DNA of 64,000 nucleotides from Ashinkailepas kermadecensis (taxonomy: Eukaryota > Arthropoda > Thecostraca > Neolepadidae): NCBI GenBank assembly GCA_034440615.1, contig JAOTOM010005059.1, positions 606,001 to 670,000 of the forward strand, given 5' to 3'. A program made the translations under genes and the position numbers. The notes beneath the pieces were generated by a model, which did not search any database, had not been told where the DNA came from, and worked only from the letters and a program-made list of their open reading frames with translations. Shown in pieces: positions 13,221 to 24,376 of the stretch (position 1 is its first letter; each line of letters opens with the position of its first letter).

Positions 13221-13261
13221 CCATTTAGCATAGAACGTAAACGTCAATGCTAAATGGCTTC
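13221..13261. other. Perfect 13-bp inverted repeat
   Basis: AGCCATTTAGCAT is followed, after a 15-base loop, by ATGCTAAATGGCT. This could fold as a cruciform or RNA hairpin. No transposon flanks are seen on either side. Confidence 0.7.
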
Positions 13262-15537
13262 GCGAAGGCGAGTAGCCCATCATTCCTTCACATGTGGTGA
13301 ATTCCTGAGGTATAAACAGTGCTGTTGCTTACAGACTAGGGCCTACAGGAAGTCTTAACTCAACCTGTTCACACATTAATGCGACCTGATACCTGCCTAG
13401 TTAAATGCATCGTAGACGTCCAATCAGTTGCATTTCAAAGCAATTTAATTCCAGTCGAGTAAATTGCTGCCAGTGAAGCATTTGGGAATGTTCCCTCAAA
13501 TGCAATTTGCGTTCCAGTCGTTATCAATATCAGCACGCTGGATGAATGCATTGATCAGAATTTTTGCATCTTAGATGCATAGCAGATCATCAATTGAATA
13601 TCTTTCTCCTTCGATCAGGCCAAATTAAATCAACCCTTGATCTGGGTCTACTTATTGCGTTAAATAATGGGCATCAGATACTAATAACATGTAGCAGAAT
13701 ATGCAATAAATCGCATGAGATATTACTTGGTTTCGTATACTTAATCCGCATTAAAAACCGGAAAATGAAACACAGTTATTGCAATCACAGGCTCTGTGTT
13801 GTGTGTGCGCTTCCGTCGAGTAGGATTTACAAGTGGTATGCTTGGGTCCAGTTGACCAGCCACTTGGCTGGCTAGTATAGCTTGAGACTGCGCAGACTGG
13901 ATGCTCATGTCCTGCCCAGGTACATACATACACGGTGGGACTAGACAAGACTGTGGAGGGGAGAAACCCGGAGATGTTTTGATTGATACTGGTGCTTTGA
14001 ACCCATGTGTTTTGAACCGAGCTGACTATCAGATCCGGAGTATTCCCCCAGTCAGATTTTCGCCGGTTGTTTTCGTCAGCCGGGTCTGGTATGCCGGCTG
14101 TCAAAGAAGGCAATCCTTGTCGATCAGGCAAGGGAATGACTGACTGACAAAAACAGCTGCAAATCCCCCGAAGCATCTGGAGTAATTGACTGATGTGGGA
14201 ATGATCTTCTGTACTCCTCGAGTTGATGTCTGTAAATTGAGTAGCTACTAACATTTGTCCTTGAAGCTTGTTTTGCCCACGCCCTGGCCATATGCCAAGC
14301 TGTATTTTGATTCCAATTAGCAAGTGCCAGAACACAAAATATCACGACTCGCTACCATGTCACGCGAGTTGCATGACATGACGTATTCGTGTGAGCTGTG
14401 ATATTCAGCTCCAGGACAGTCCGAAGCTACGAACAATGTGACTTCATTGGGGGAATTTGTGGACAATCTCAAGAGAGTGTAGAGAAGACAAACTTCACCT
14501 TCGGGGTCGTCATGAATATAGTTTCTCTTCTTATATATTCAACTCCAAATATCCAGTGTGCCATGTCTTGGTCCTTACTGACAAAGTATGATATTTTATT
14601 TCCAGGTAGAGCCGAAGGCTACCCAGGGCAGGGGATAGACAACAATGGAAAGTTCGAGTTACTAACGAGAATTGATGATACCAATAACACTCACCTGGAA
14701 AGGGTCGTCGGATCGCGGTTCGGTCATAAAATCGCCTGGAAAATATTAAATACATCGCTTTCAGTACATGCCAGTCACCATGCTCAATGCTTCGCAGTCT
14801 GCCTTCGAAAACGCCACTGCAGCTCAGTGCTCTGATGATCTAGCGCAAAGAATCGCCTGAAAGAATTTCCTGCATGCATGACGGAATGGCAGGTTGGTCG
14901 TGGTGTTCAACGAGCCTGCCGTGGTAACAATGCCGCCGCCGGCCCATAGTGGGGCCAACAGCTATTTTGTATCAGATCTAAAGACAAAGCGACTGCTTTG
15001 CACTCGCACCCAATTTCCTAAGAGATGACCACGCCAGTCAATTTGCAAAACCTCCATTGGCACTCGCACTAAGTTGTCCAGTTCAAAGTCATTGACGTCG
15101 TGCATGTGCATCGTGCATTGTGCAGCGTGCACAGTAGTGTTGCACTAATAGTATAATTAATTGCGACAATGCGATGGTCTAATGCACATGGGTGCAGGAT
15201 CGTGGTCAGAGTTGACGTGGCAAATGGCATGTATGTCATTGTTTCCAGTCGACGCCCTAGGCCCCATGCTGGATCTCGGCAACATTGGTATGGCATGTGC
15301 ACACCTGTCCCATGACACCCGTGACATATTGCACTGAATGACGCCTCCTAAGGACAAGTCACCAAGTGGCTTTCCTGTTGAGATGATATCATAGCTCAGG
15401 ATCACAGATGTACTCGTAACACCTATAAGCACAGGTCATCCAACGATCGCACATGTACGTGCAAACTATGCTTTCTCAATGTTATGCTGGATAAAAAGAA
15501 GTTCGCAATTTTTAGCGATATTATCTACGAATGGTAG

Positions 15538-15648
15538 GGTATGCGTGGTCTGTGGTGCGGTATGTGTGGTCTGTGGTGCGGTATGTGTGGTCTGTGGTGC
15601 GGTATGTGTGGTCTGTGGTGCGGTATGTGTGGTCTGTGGTGCGGTATG
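15538..15648. repeat. 21-bp tandem repeat, 5 copies
   Basis: The core GGTCTGTGGTGCGGTATG recurs every 21 bases with one early C/T variant. It is stop-free in one frame per strand. Confidence 0.9.
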
Positions 15649-15879
15649 CAAGGGATATCCATTTCTGATTCATTGCTGGTGCTGAGTTATTGCGCCATAC
15701 CAACCCGCAAGGCATGAGCCTTGGCTAGCACAAGTTTGGACGGCTAATCTGCTACAATGTTACAAGGATTTCCTTTGCTTCTTACTTACATTGAACATGT
15801 GCCTACCACAGCCAACATGTTGGAGGTTATTCAGGTATTGTACTCACTTTTCCATACAACGTCATAGATGGGAGTCCAG

Positions 15880-16390
15880 AGGTTGCCAAGAAGCTCACGA
15901 AAAAAAAGTTTCACTGGGGCCCCACAAAATCCGTCTGGGATTTTAAATGAATTCAGCGGTACCCTTAAAGCCACCAGGGACCCGAAACCCTCCTGGAACC
16001 CTCCAAACGCACCGAGTCGCGTAAAAAAACGACCGGGCTTTACGATATGCGCCGGGGCCATACATAAACATACTGGGAATCCTCAAAAACACACCGGAGG
16101 CTCTCAAAACACTCCGGGACCTTCAAAACACACCATAGCCGCAACGACAGCATGGTATCCCAAAGCAGGCCGGGGCCCGCAAAAAGTGACATAAAAACAC
16201 TCCGGGCAGCAAATACACGCATCGGGGCCTTCGAATGCCCTCGGTTCCTCAAAAACACCGTACGTCCGCAAAAATAAAGGAGCAAAGAAACACGTCGAGT
16301 CTCAGAAACGCGCTTGGGGACTAAAAAGTTGCGCTAGAACCCTAAATTGCATCAATAAAAACGGAACGAGTCCTAAAGGAACATTGAACT
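15880..16390. repeat. Degenerate minisatellite with CTCAAAACAC cores
   Basis: Blocks such as CCTCAAAAACAC, CTCTCAAAACACTCCGGGA and CTTCAAAACACACC recur at roughly 25-30 base spacing with GGGRCC steps between them. No gene is supported. Confidence 0.5.
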
Positions 16391-16619
16391 AGCGCGTGTC
16401 TCGGTTCGGTAGCCAATCACTACGCATATTTAAAGAAAAGATGAGATGCATAGGGGAATGTTCCGAACGGTATCCGGATTCTTTTTCCACCAGAAAATAT
16501 GGGAAGAACAGAAATCATTTCGACTTGAATTCATTTAGTTTTCACACCGAACCACAACAAAAAATATTATATGACGTCAAGCATGGTACAAGACCATCAT
16601 ATGGCACTAATTACTTTCT

Positions 16620-17230
16620 TAAAGGCCTCGTCTCGTTTCCTGTGGCCTCCTTCTGTTTTTGGGTTCCTCCTCTTAAGTCCCGAGCGCGTCCTCGTGGGTT
16701 CAAGAGGCCTCCTCTTTAATACTAGGGGCCTCCTGTACCGTCCTCTGGTCATCGTCTTATTTCCTTGTGGCATCCATGCCAGCTTTGGAGCCTCTCCTGT
16801 CGTCCCGAATCCTCACCTGTTTCATATTCGGAGCCTCCTGTATCGTCTTAGGAGCCTCGTTGCATTTCCTGGGGTCCTCCCTGCCAGCATTGAGGGACTT
16901 TACCAACCTTGGCTTCAAGGGGCCTTCTATATTTTTGTCGTCTCGTCTCGGGCCTCGCCTCATTTTCTGGGGGCCTTTGCTTGTTTTGGGGGCCTCCTTT
17001 TTCATATTTTAGGGATATCATGCACCTTCTTAGAGGCATCATCTCATATCTTGGGTCTTGTCTTCCTACCCGTCTTGGTGGCTTGCTCTGGCATCCTGGA
17101 GATTTTGGGTCAAATTAGGAACAGCTCCTGCCTCGACGCACGGGCCTCGTCTCGTTTGCATGGGGTCTCCGTGGCCGTCCTGGGGAGGAGAGGGCTGCCG
17201 AGTCGTCCCAGCTGTTTATGGAAGGGGCCT
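16620..17230. repeat. Degenerate minisatellite with GGCCTCGTCTCGTTT cores
   Basis: The block GGGGCCTC plus a CGTCTCGTTTCCTGG-like spacer recurs about twenty times at roughly 28-32 base spacing. The open frame of about 240 codons from 16571 arises from this pyrimidine-rich composition and lacks domain signals. Confidence 0.55.
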
Positions 17231-17475
17231 CACCAGCTTTCAGAGGGGTGGAGGCCAAAGCATATGTTCACCCCTCTGACTGAGAGCAGGGGATGACGCC
17301 CCTCCCCCGGGCGGAGCCATCCTTGCAGACATGAATAACCTAAGCCAGCCATCAGAAATTCAACTGCAGCATGAGATCGATCAGATGTGATGCTACTATC
17401 TGCTGGTTCATCTAAAGTTCAAATTTCCCACTATGCAGCACGATGCCTGTTATTGATCAATGCCGTGCTGCATAC

Positions 17476-17524
17476 GATACGTGGCCCGAGCATACGTGGC
17501 CCGAGCATACGTGGCCCGAGCATA
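17476..17524. repeat. 15-bp tandem repeat, 3 copies
   Basis: CGTGGCCCGAGCATA is repeated three times without mismatch. Confidence 0.9.
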
Positions 17525-18356
17525 GTACCATCTGCCTGCATGATACTGCACCAACCCAACCCACTGTGTGCGAGTTGCGCATGCGAGATGGCAGGGGCTA
17601 ATGGCGGCAGTGCAGTCTGCTCGCTGCTATAACACGTATCTGTCACTCGTATTGTCACACTAAATAAGACGACAAAGTACAGCCGTGCCACGGTAGTGGC
17701 GCTACATCAACATGCCTTCAATCCCGCGGACACGCCCACACGGCAGACGTCCGTCTGTATGTTTGGCTGTTGCCGGGCTGAAGAACAAGGCCACCCATGC
17801 ATAGCGATGGCCCGAGTCGGCGGTAGCTTGTGCCCAGATAGTACCAGGAATAGTAGATGGATCAGGATGACGACTGGACAGAATGGTATAACACATTGTC
17901 AAATTGTACAGTGCTTGACAGTGTTTAGGAACTATTTCCGAAGTGCTCTTTCCAAACACGGATATCCTCTCAAATATGTGCAATGCTGAGGTTGAAATTG
18001 AAGGCTTCCGGTAGACATGAGTGATATCTGGTCGATAGATGTGAGATCTGATGTGAGATCTGGCCATCAGCACGAGTCGCATCGTGATCATGGAGTCTTC
18101 GCCGAACGCTTTGACACGGTGTGCAGCATCGTGTTGCGCTGCATTGAGTGCATGTGCCCGCGTCCCGACTCAGTCTCCGGTTCCAGCGTCCACAGTATGC
18201 CTTAGTCCACCAATTATCCCTCGGCTGTGAAATTTCATATGTTAATGGCGAACACCAGCGCGCCAAGCTATTCGCACCTTCTGGTCATTCTTCACCGGGC
18301 CTCCATCTGCATGTGTCTGTTTCCTTCGGCTCTGACGTCCGCTGTGCCTCTCGCAG

Positions 18357-18451
18357 GAACTAGCAAACCATCTGTTCGGCCTGTTCGACCGGGACGGAGC
18401 CGGGTATCTGGAGCAAGATAATTGGATCGAGTTCCTGAAGGGCGGAGTGCA
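18357..18451 (+). CDS. Exon 2 of the candidate Nox5-type oxidase: EF-hand
   Basis: Bounded by CCTCTCGCAG on the left and CA/GTAAGT on the right, this exon begins in phase 0 and ends in phase 2. It encodes ELANHLFGLF, then DRDGAGYLEQDN and WIEFLKGGVQ. This is an EF-hand-like helix-loop-helix. Loop positions 1 and 3 are Asp and position 6 is Gly, but position 5 is Ala instead of Asp/Asn/Ser and position 12 is Asn instead of Glu/Asp, so calcium binding would be weakened. The WxEFLK exit helix resembles the first EF-hand of arthropod Nox proteins as I remember them. In that family EF-hands control a membrane flavocytochrome that makes superoxide; that part is not in view. Confidence 0.7.
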
Positions 18452-20534
18452 GTAAGTTGTCATCCGGCAAATTGAGGCAACATGTGACGGCATTATCGTG
18501 ACTCACATCATTTGCAGTCCTACGTATCGAGTGAAAATACTGCTCTCGCAAGTTGTTTTACGTTAGCCTTTGGTGGCATACTAGGCCAGCAAGTTGTTAA
18601 CCGCTTGTCATAAGAACATGAATACGAAACTGAAATAACAAAAAAAAACAGGCAGATCGTAGATGTGTACCAAGATGAACAGCACGGTGGATTGTCTCTT
18701 ACTGTCTACATTTAACAACCACACATATTGTGAATGAAAAAAAACACTTAATATAAACTGCGCAACCCAAGCCGTATGCAATGCAGCGACACGTCGTGGT
18801 TGATGTGCTCTTGCAGATGAATTAAACGGTTCAGCTGAACCATACATGTATGATTTAAACAAAATGAACATGCAGAAACTATGCGATCTGCACACGGGTG
18901 TACTGAGATCAGCAAACCGATAAAGTTGAATGCGGCCTCCTACAGGATGCAGACGACCATCACCAACCTCACCAGATCTTGCTGACTTTGATATCCATTA
19001 CACTGGCGCCGATGTCAACCTAGCTGTGATAGGACGTGCATAAAATGAAGTCCCGAATGTCAGCGATCCACCCGCAGTCGGCGCGGCGGGTACGGCTTCT
19101 CCGCCCGTTGACCGAGCTGGGCGGCACTGTCGTGGCCAGAGGGTACATAAAATGCAGCTCCGAATGCCAGAGATCCACCCACGGTCGGCGTGGTGGGGAG
19201 GGCTTCTCCACTCGGCGACCGGGCTGGGCGGCACTGTCTGGACAGAGGTGCACGGTGCGCGCTGCACAGGCGCAGTTTCCACCACGCGGACATGACCTTG
19301 ACGCGGGCCAACGAACAATCACAGCTCCATGTGAGGCGCGCTCAAGCCGTTCAGGATGTTGATAACCGGTTATCCAGCTAGACGCATACGGCTACGTTGG
19401 CAGCACAAGGCTCCAGTTGTTTTTTCTGGAAACAACATTTGCAATGGGCCGACTGTGTACACGAGGTACCTCATGAGCACGAGGTAGGCCACGAGGAAGT
19501 TCATGGATACATAGTGGATCTTTTCCTCCTATGTGTGGTAAATAGCCTCGTATGCATTGCAAGTAAGCATCTTCTCCCAATAATTAAATCGCTTCAATAT
19601 AATTGATTGCATTTACTGCTTACTGGTTACAATGTATTATGGCCATTAACATTTTAGTCAGGCTTTAGTTGCCATGCATTAACGTGCATTCTCAAGACCA
19701 GCAATGCTGAAGTGTTTCTCGCTTGCTTCCTTCCCGTGATCTGATGATCGGAATTCTTCTCAACAGGGGCTCTAAACACGTCGAATGCCCTCTCAGCTTA
19801 CTTCGCACCGTGTTCTAGGTGACGATGCATGCCTCTTCACGTGTACGTTCCATACGTTCACTGGGTAGCGGTGTCCACTCTGTAGCTCCTGGGTTAGTGT
19901 GGAGCTTCATCATGCGAATCGAACAGATGCTCCTATTAGGCATGATTCGTGAACGAGAGCAACAAGGTCAGTTTTTTTGGACGGACGATTTTCCGGCGAT
20001 AATGAAAGTGATGGACAGTCATACAATAAAACCATACCCTTGATTACCACTCGCACCGGAGGGGGCGGGGTGGAATTGGTTCACCCCTCCTGATCGTCAA
20101 AGATATCTCAAACAGGCCTGAATATATATTCCTGCTCGGGGGCGAGAAATTAGGTACAATTTACCAATGTTTGTCTTCAACGGGGTATCGAGGGCCGGTA
20201 GGCCTTAGGTACGGAGATGAAGGAAAGGGGAAGTAAATTATGCTTAATTTCGTGGCTTCGCTGGAAGAGATTGTCTGCACATGCCGTACATATCACACTG
20301 CTCTTTGTTTAAATAAAGACCATTTTATAGCTGGGGTATGCCCGAAAACCCTGGTTTCTCATTAGCATGACTTATTTTAGGGGATACCAGCAGCTATGAT
20401 TGGGAAACTGAGAGCAAAGCGGAAAAGGTACAATAATTATTTGACAGAACAAAGCAAGAAGTCAAGGGCAATACAAATTAAGAAAGCAAAAATAAATCGA
20501 CATACTGGGTGCGAAAATAGAGAAGGCATCTAAA
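18452..20534. other. Intron 2, left part: no gene
   Basis: Contains the near-dimer at 19037-19250. Otherwise only short unremarkable frames are seen. 19251-20534 shows no element boundaries that I can identify. Confidence 0.45.
19037..19250. repeat. About 107-bp imperfect tandem dimer
   Basis: The blocks CATAAAATGMAG, CCGAATGYCAG, GATCCACCC and GAGCTGGGCGGCACTGTC (or GGGCTGGG) appear twice in the same order, with the second copy beginning near 19145. Confidence 0.75.
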
Positions 20535-21330
20535 ATGGAACTGCACACAATAAAGCTAGCAGAAATTGGGCCCACTGTTGTAAGCACCGTGCTCAGTAGC
20601 TTTGTGCTCGACATGAAAAGAGAAGACGGAGGTCTTGAAATCTCCTCGGTTCACAACATGTTCTACATTATCGCAAGATATGCAAAAACATCTGATATCC
20701 TGGTGATATAGAAACGGATGGCGCTTTCAAAACCAGAGGCAAAGGCGACAAAAGTGAAAAAGTTCAAGGCGGCAGGCAAAGGAAACCGTCCCAACAGAGC
20801 AATGCTAATAAACCTGCACCAGGAGTCCAAGATCTGGGAAGGAGGCCAATTCGACGCTCAAAGCCCTCTCATCCTGACCCCAACTATGTGATATCTCATC
20901 CGCCTGTCATCTGGCCTCCGTGGACGCCATGAAGCTCGCCAGATGACAGGGAGACGTGTCTCTCAAGAGACACAGCGACGACACAGAGTACTTCGAGTTC
21001 AACGAGCGGCTCACGAAGACGAGGGATGGCAGTGTGAGCAGTGGCTGCAGGCCATTCGCACCCGTAGCCTTCGCCAGCGAGGATCGCTCCCGGTGTCCTG
21101 TTCGTCATTATAAGGGGTACGCAAAGCGTCGTCCGCCAGCCGCACGCACCCACCCCAGTCCGTTCTTCCTGGCCATCAACCGTAAACGGAAAGATGACAG
21201 CGAGATATGGTTTTAGAATGGTCCACTTGCGAAGCATCTGCTCGGTACGCAGCTGAAAACAGGCTATAAGGCCGCCGGCATCCCAGGAATGAGGGCATAC
21301 ATCCTGTGTAGGAGACCACTGTGAAGCGCG
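20535..21330 (+). pseudogene. Crypton-type tyrosine recombinase (DUF3504-like) remnant
   Basis: Translated blocks follow the order of animal Crypton recombinases and their domesticated relatives (the QRICH1/ZMYM C-terminal domain). They are LAEIGPTVVSTVLSSF and SVHNMFYIIARYAK near 20560-20690, GKGNRPNRAML near 20778, SSGLRGRHEARQ near 20910 (an LRGRxEH-like block expected to hold a catalytic Arg), EYFEFNERLTKTRDG at 20990, RCPVRHYKGYAKRRP at 21091 and SPFFLAINRK at 21160, then IWF followed by a stop and PLAKHLLG. Internal stops and frame changes (for example between 20940 and 20956) make it non-functional. The recognition comes from block order held in memory. A relic of a host DUF3504 gene is the alternative. 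Confidence 0.6.
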
Positions 21331-21432
21331 TGCTCGATGCAGGCAGCCCCACCGGCATCCCAGGAATGAGGACATACATCCTGTGAAGGAGACCACTGTG
21401 AAGCGCGTGCTCGATGCAGCTTGCCCCGCCGA
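21275..21432. repeat. 77-bp tandem duplication next to the Crypton relic
   Basis: CCGGCATCCCAGGAATGAG starts at 21275 and again at 21352, with nearly identical sequence following. The second copy runs into the SINE insertion at 21433. Confidence 0.85.
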
Positions 21433-21598
21433 TTGGTTGGTTATTGGTTTTACGACACGTCGACCGTTGAGCCATATAGCGTCGCCAATATATCACGCCG
21501 ATTGATCGCGGGCGAAGAGTAGCGACAGGTGAGACTCGAACCCACAATCTTTCGATTGTGAGACGAACATCTTACCCCTAGACCACTCGTCCCCAGGC
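21433..21598 (-). mobile_element. tRNA-Val-like SINE, copy 1
   Basis: Read on the minus strand it starts GGGGACGAGTGGTCTAGGGG (box A region), has a CTCACAA anticodon loop equivalent to a CAC (Val) anticodon, and box B GGTTCGAGTC. A tRNA-unrelated body follows, ending in an (AACC)-type tail. It is flanked by TGCCCCGCCGA at 21422-21432 and 21599-21609, an 11-bp target duplication. The anticodon stem has mismatches, so it is a SINE and not a working tRNA. Confidence 0.8.
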
Positions 21599-22048
21599 TG
21601 CCCCGCCGAGTACGCAGCGCAACTGACGGGGCATAACAATGTGGGAAGCCTTCGCGGTTACGCTGGAGCCTGCGTAGATATTCATATAAAAATGTCGCGC
21701 ATCGTTCTCTCTGGCGCTACCTTCAACGTCACCGAGAACCAGCTGCATGCATAAACGCATCAGGTGAACTCCAACCGGTTTTGGCGCAGTGCAGTATGTA
21801 TGCCACGGACGCGCGGGCATCCCAATCAACCATGGCAAGTAGAACATGGAAGTACAATGGTTAATAAGTATCTTTCATGACGATGCGCACTGTTCATATG
21901 GGATTTAAAGTCCTGTTATTCGCATAAATATAGATTTATATACGATGACCGGTGCGTGTTGTATCTTCACACTCACTGGTTATGCCAATTGGCTCCTGGA
22001 ACAAAAATAATCCATGGTGCTGTACTGTCCTGGCCACCAAAGACCGTT

Positions 22049-22207
22049 GGGGACGAGTGGTCTAGGGGTAAGATGCTCGTCTCACGATCGAAAGATTGTG
22101 GGTTCGAGTCTGACCTGTCGCTACTCTTCGCCCGCGACCAATCGGCGTGAGAGATTGGCGACGCTATATGGCTCAACGGTCGACGTTTCGTAAAAACCAA
22201 TAACCAA
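22049..22207 (+). mobile_element. tRNA-Val-like SINE, copy 2, with 15-bp target duplication
   Basis: The same 159-base element as copy 1 in the opposite orientation: box A at 22058-22069, box B at 22101-22110, body through CTCAACGGTCGACG, and the tail AACCAATAACCAA. The flanks are identical 15-mers, CCACCAAAGACCGTT, at 22034-22048 and 22208-22222. This proves insertion by target-primed reverse transcription and fixes both ends exactly. Confidence 0.9.
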
Positions 22208-22222
22208 CCACCAAAGACCGTT

Positions 22223-24183
22223 AGCGTGCAGGAAAACATCATGAGCGAGCTGGAAATCACGATTCCTGCCGCTCACGATACCACCCGATCGATAAAAAGC
22301 ATTGCATAAAAAGTAGTAACGTCACGTGCTGATTTTAACGCCTGGTTTTCCCAATTATACGTACAATGTAACACGTGCAGGAACATTGCAATGCAATATT
22401 GTGGCTTTGTTGCAAATTGATGCGTATTGCATACGATTACAAAAAAATCCATTGGTAAATGTATGAACTACGTGGGTGCAAATTTCGGCCGACCGGAACA
22501 AACGTTTCGTCGGCACGGTGGAATGTCGGCAAGCCTCCCCGGCCGATCGGTCGCCCCTATTTGACCATAAAAGCATTGACAGAGTCTTACAATTTATGCT
22601 GCGGAGAGTTCACTACAGCTGTAGTCACTCTTTAAAATTTGGCGTTCCTAGTTTCAGTAGTTCTCGAGATCTAAGGGGAGGCGGAATCAGCCTCCCCGTC
22701 ATTGTAGGTCAACAAATAGCAGTTGTGGCAGTCGAAGAAACGCACAAGTTGCTTGTTTGACGATAAAGGTGTTGCCAAGTTGCCATAGCGACACTGATAC
22801 TTAGAACGTGAACTGAGGTAGCCCGATATAAATCTGTCTGGTTGCTGGGCTAACTGGGATAAGCAACTTGCGGGCCAATTTGACGAAAAAACGTAATATC
22901 ATACCGTACGATGGAGATTGACTTCATCACTGCCAATGTGTGCCCAGATAAAATTCACCACAAAACAGAGGCACTCCTTTTAATTCCTGATGTGATCAAG
23001 CTGTCATCATCAGGATGACACCTCCTCGGTGTTCGTGCAACATGCCTATGGCACTGTCGGGTGGTATCGCTCAAGTTCACCTGCTAACTTTCCCGGCTGT
23101 TGCAAAATAGAATGTCAAACGCTAAGTTTAAAGGACTCATTCTATGGATGCAGGTGGATTCAGAAACTTGAAAAAAAACGGCATATTTTGTCACGCTCCA
23201 AGAAAGATTAAATGCGGTTACGAATCTAGTCTTCCCCACATTACGCTCAACGGGAGCATACCAAGGGAGCTTGGTTCTCAACGCCATCCAACTCTGCCGA
23301 CATTCAGTTTCCAAATGAGGGAAAATTTTGCTTTCCCTGAAAATGCAAGATGTCCTATTTTAGCTTTCGGTGTCATGAGACAAACATGTAAGTAGTGCAG
23401 AAACCGGAATTTCATGTGTAAGGCTGGTCGATGAGTATTATTTATCTGGGGCTCGCAACACCAATTTGCTTTACCCCCTAGGCAACACCTTGCGATCTTG
23501 TTCCTCTTTAAATGATAAATACGCCGAAATATGTTGAATTATCAAATCATACAAAGAAGAATGGTATGAACACGAGAATCTGTACGACCTTCTTATAGGC
23601 ATGCATTAATGGGCCTTTATGGTAGCTGTGATCTACAAAAGTATCAACTGAGACTTGCAGCCTTCAATTTACTTTTCTCGTATCTACTTCATCTGCAAAA
23701 TACTGAAAGCGATTCGTGCTGGTCATGTTCATGCATTTATGAAAGAATATGACTGGACAAAAATTGTTCATAGTGGTGAAGTCTGTTCAGTGCAGGCTAA
23801 CCTGGACACTGGACAGAATAAGGCATCATGTTTTAAAGGTACTTAGAAATTATACAATTATTTTAAGGCTACTGCTGATTCAGTTCTTCCAAGTCCAATT
23901 TGAGCTCATCCGAGGGCTCAAATCTCATTGCAATTCAAGGCTGTGCAGTGGTTTTCGCTGCAGTGGAGCCTTCGGTTACAGTTAGCCCAGACATGCGGTG
24001 AATGATCTCGTGCCATTTCAGGAGACAGATCGGATGGCTAACCTGATCCCAGGCCAAACCAGTTTACTCCGGGTCGAAGCTGCAGGAAGTTGCAGATTTC
24101 CCGGTTCAGCCTCGACGGGCCAAGTGTGACGTAGCCTGCTGCCCTGTTGCGCTCGAACTATAACATTTCTTCGCTCCTCACAG
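22223..24183. other. No recognisable gene
   Basis: About 2 kb between the SINE and the candidate exon at 24184. Only short frames are seen. A pyrimidine tract ending CTTCGCTCCTCACAG closes the stretch as a good splice acceptor. Confidence 0.45.
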
Positions 24184-24341
24184 CTGAGATTCCGTGTGTC
24201 TGGCGTTGACAGTTTTTGCCTCTTTTATGATCCGAAATTTGCTGGAAATGAAAGCGGCTTACACAGGGACACAGTGTTGCTGCCCTTGGCTAGCAACCAA
24301 CAACCTGAGGATCCAGTATTCCATTCTGATCCGGCGATCCG
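24184..24341 (+). CDS. Candidate exon joining exon 3; function unknown
   Basis: A 158-base open segment follows a strong acceptor and ends at ATCCG/GTACCT. Read in phase 0 it gives LRFRVSGVDSFCLFYDPKF, then AGNESGLHRDTVLLPLASN and PEDPVFHSDPAIR, which looks like real protein. Its phase-2 end matches the phase-2 start of exon 3, giving ...SDPAIR-TGQQREL. Its phase-0 start does not match the phase-2 end of exon 2, so an unseen exon would be needed between them, or this exon belongs to an alternative transcript. I do not recognise the sequence. The donor coincides exactly with the start of the 68-bp repeat unit described below. Confidence 0.4.
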
Positions 24342-24376
24342 GTACCTGCGTGGGCCGCCATTCCATCATCCGTCAG

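Larger units (their letters stand above)
13072..18356 (+). other. Intron 1 of the oxidase-like gene
   Basis: About 5.3 kb between GTACGA and CTCTCGCAG. It contains a hairpin (13221-13261), a 21-bp array, two decayed GC-rich minisatellites and a 15-bp array, listed separately. The stretches 13262-15537 and 17231-18356 hold nothing else I can name. Confidence 0.5.

Noticed and set aside
21541..21600. A functional tRNA gene for valine
   Set aside because: The anticodon stem is mismatched, the acceptor stem does not close, and the sequence continues into a SINE body with a tail and target duplication.
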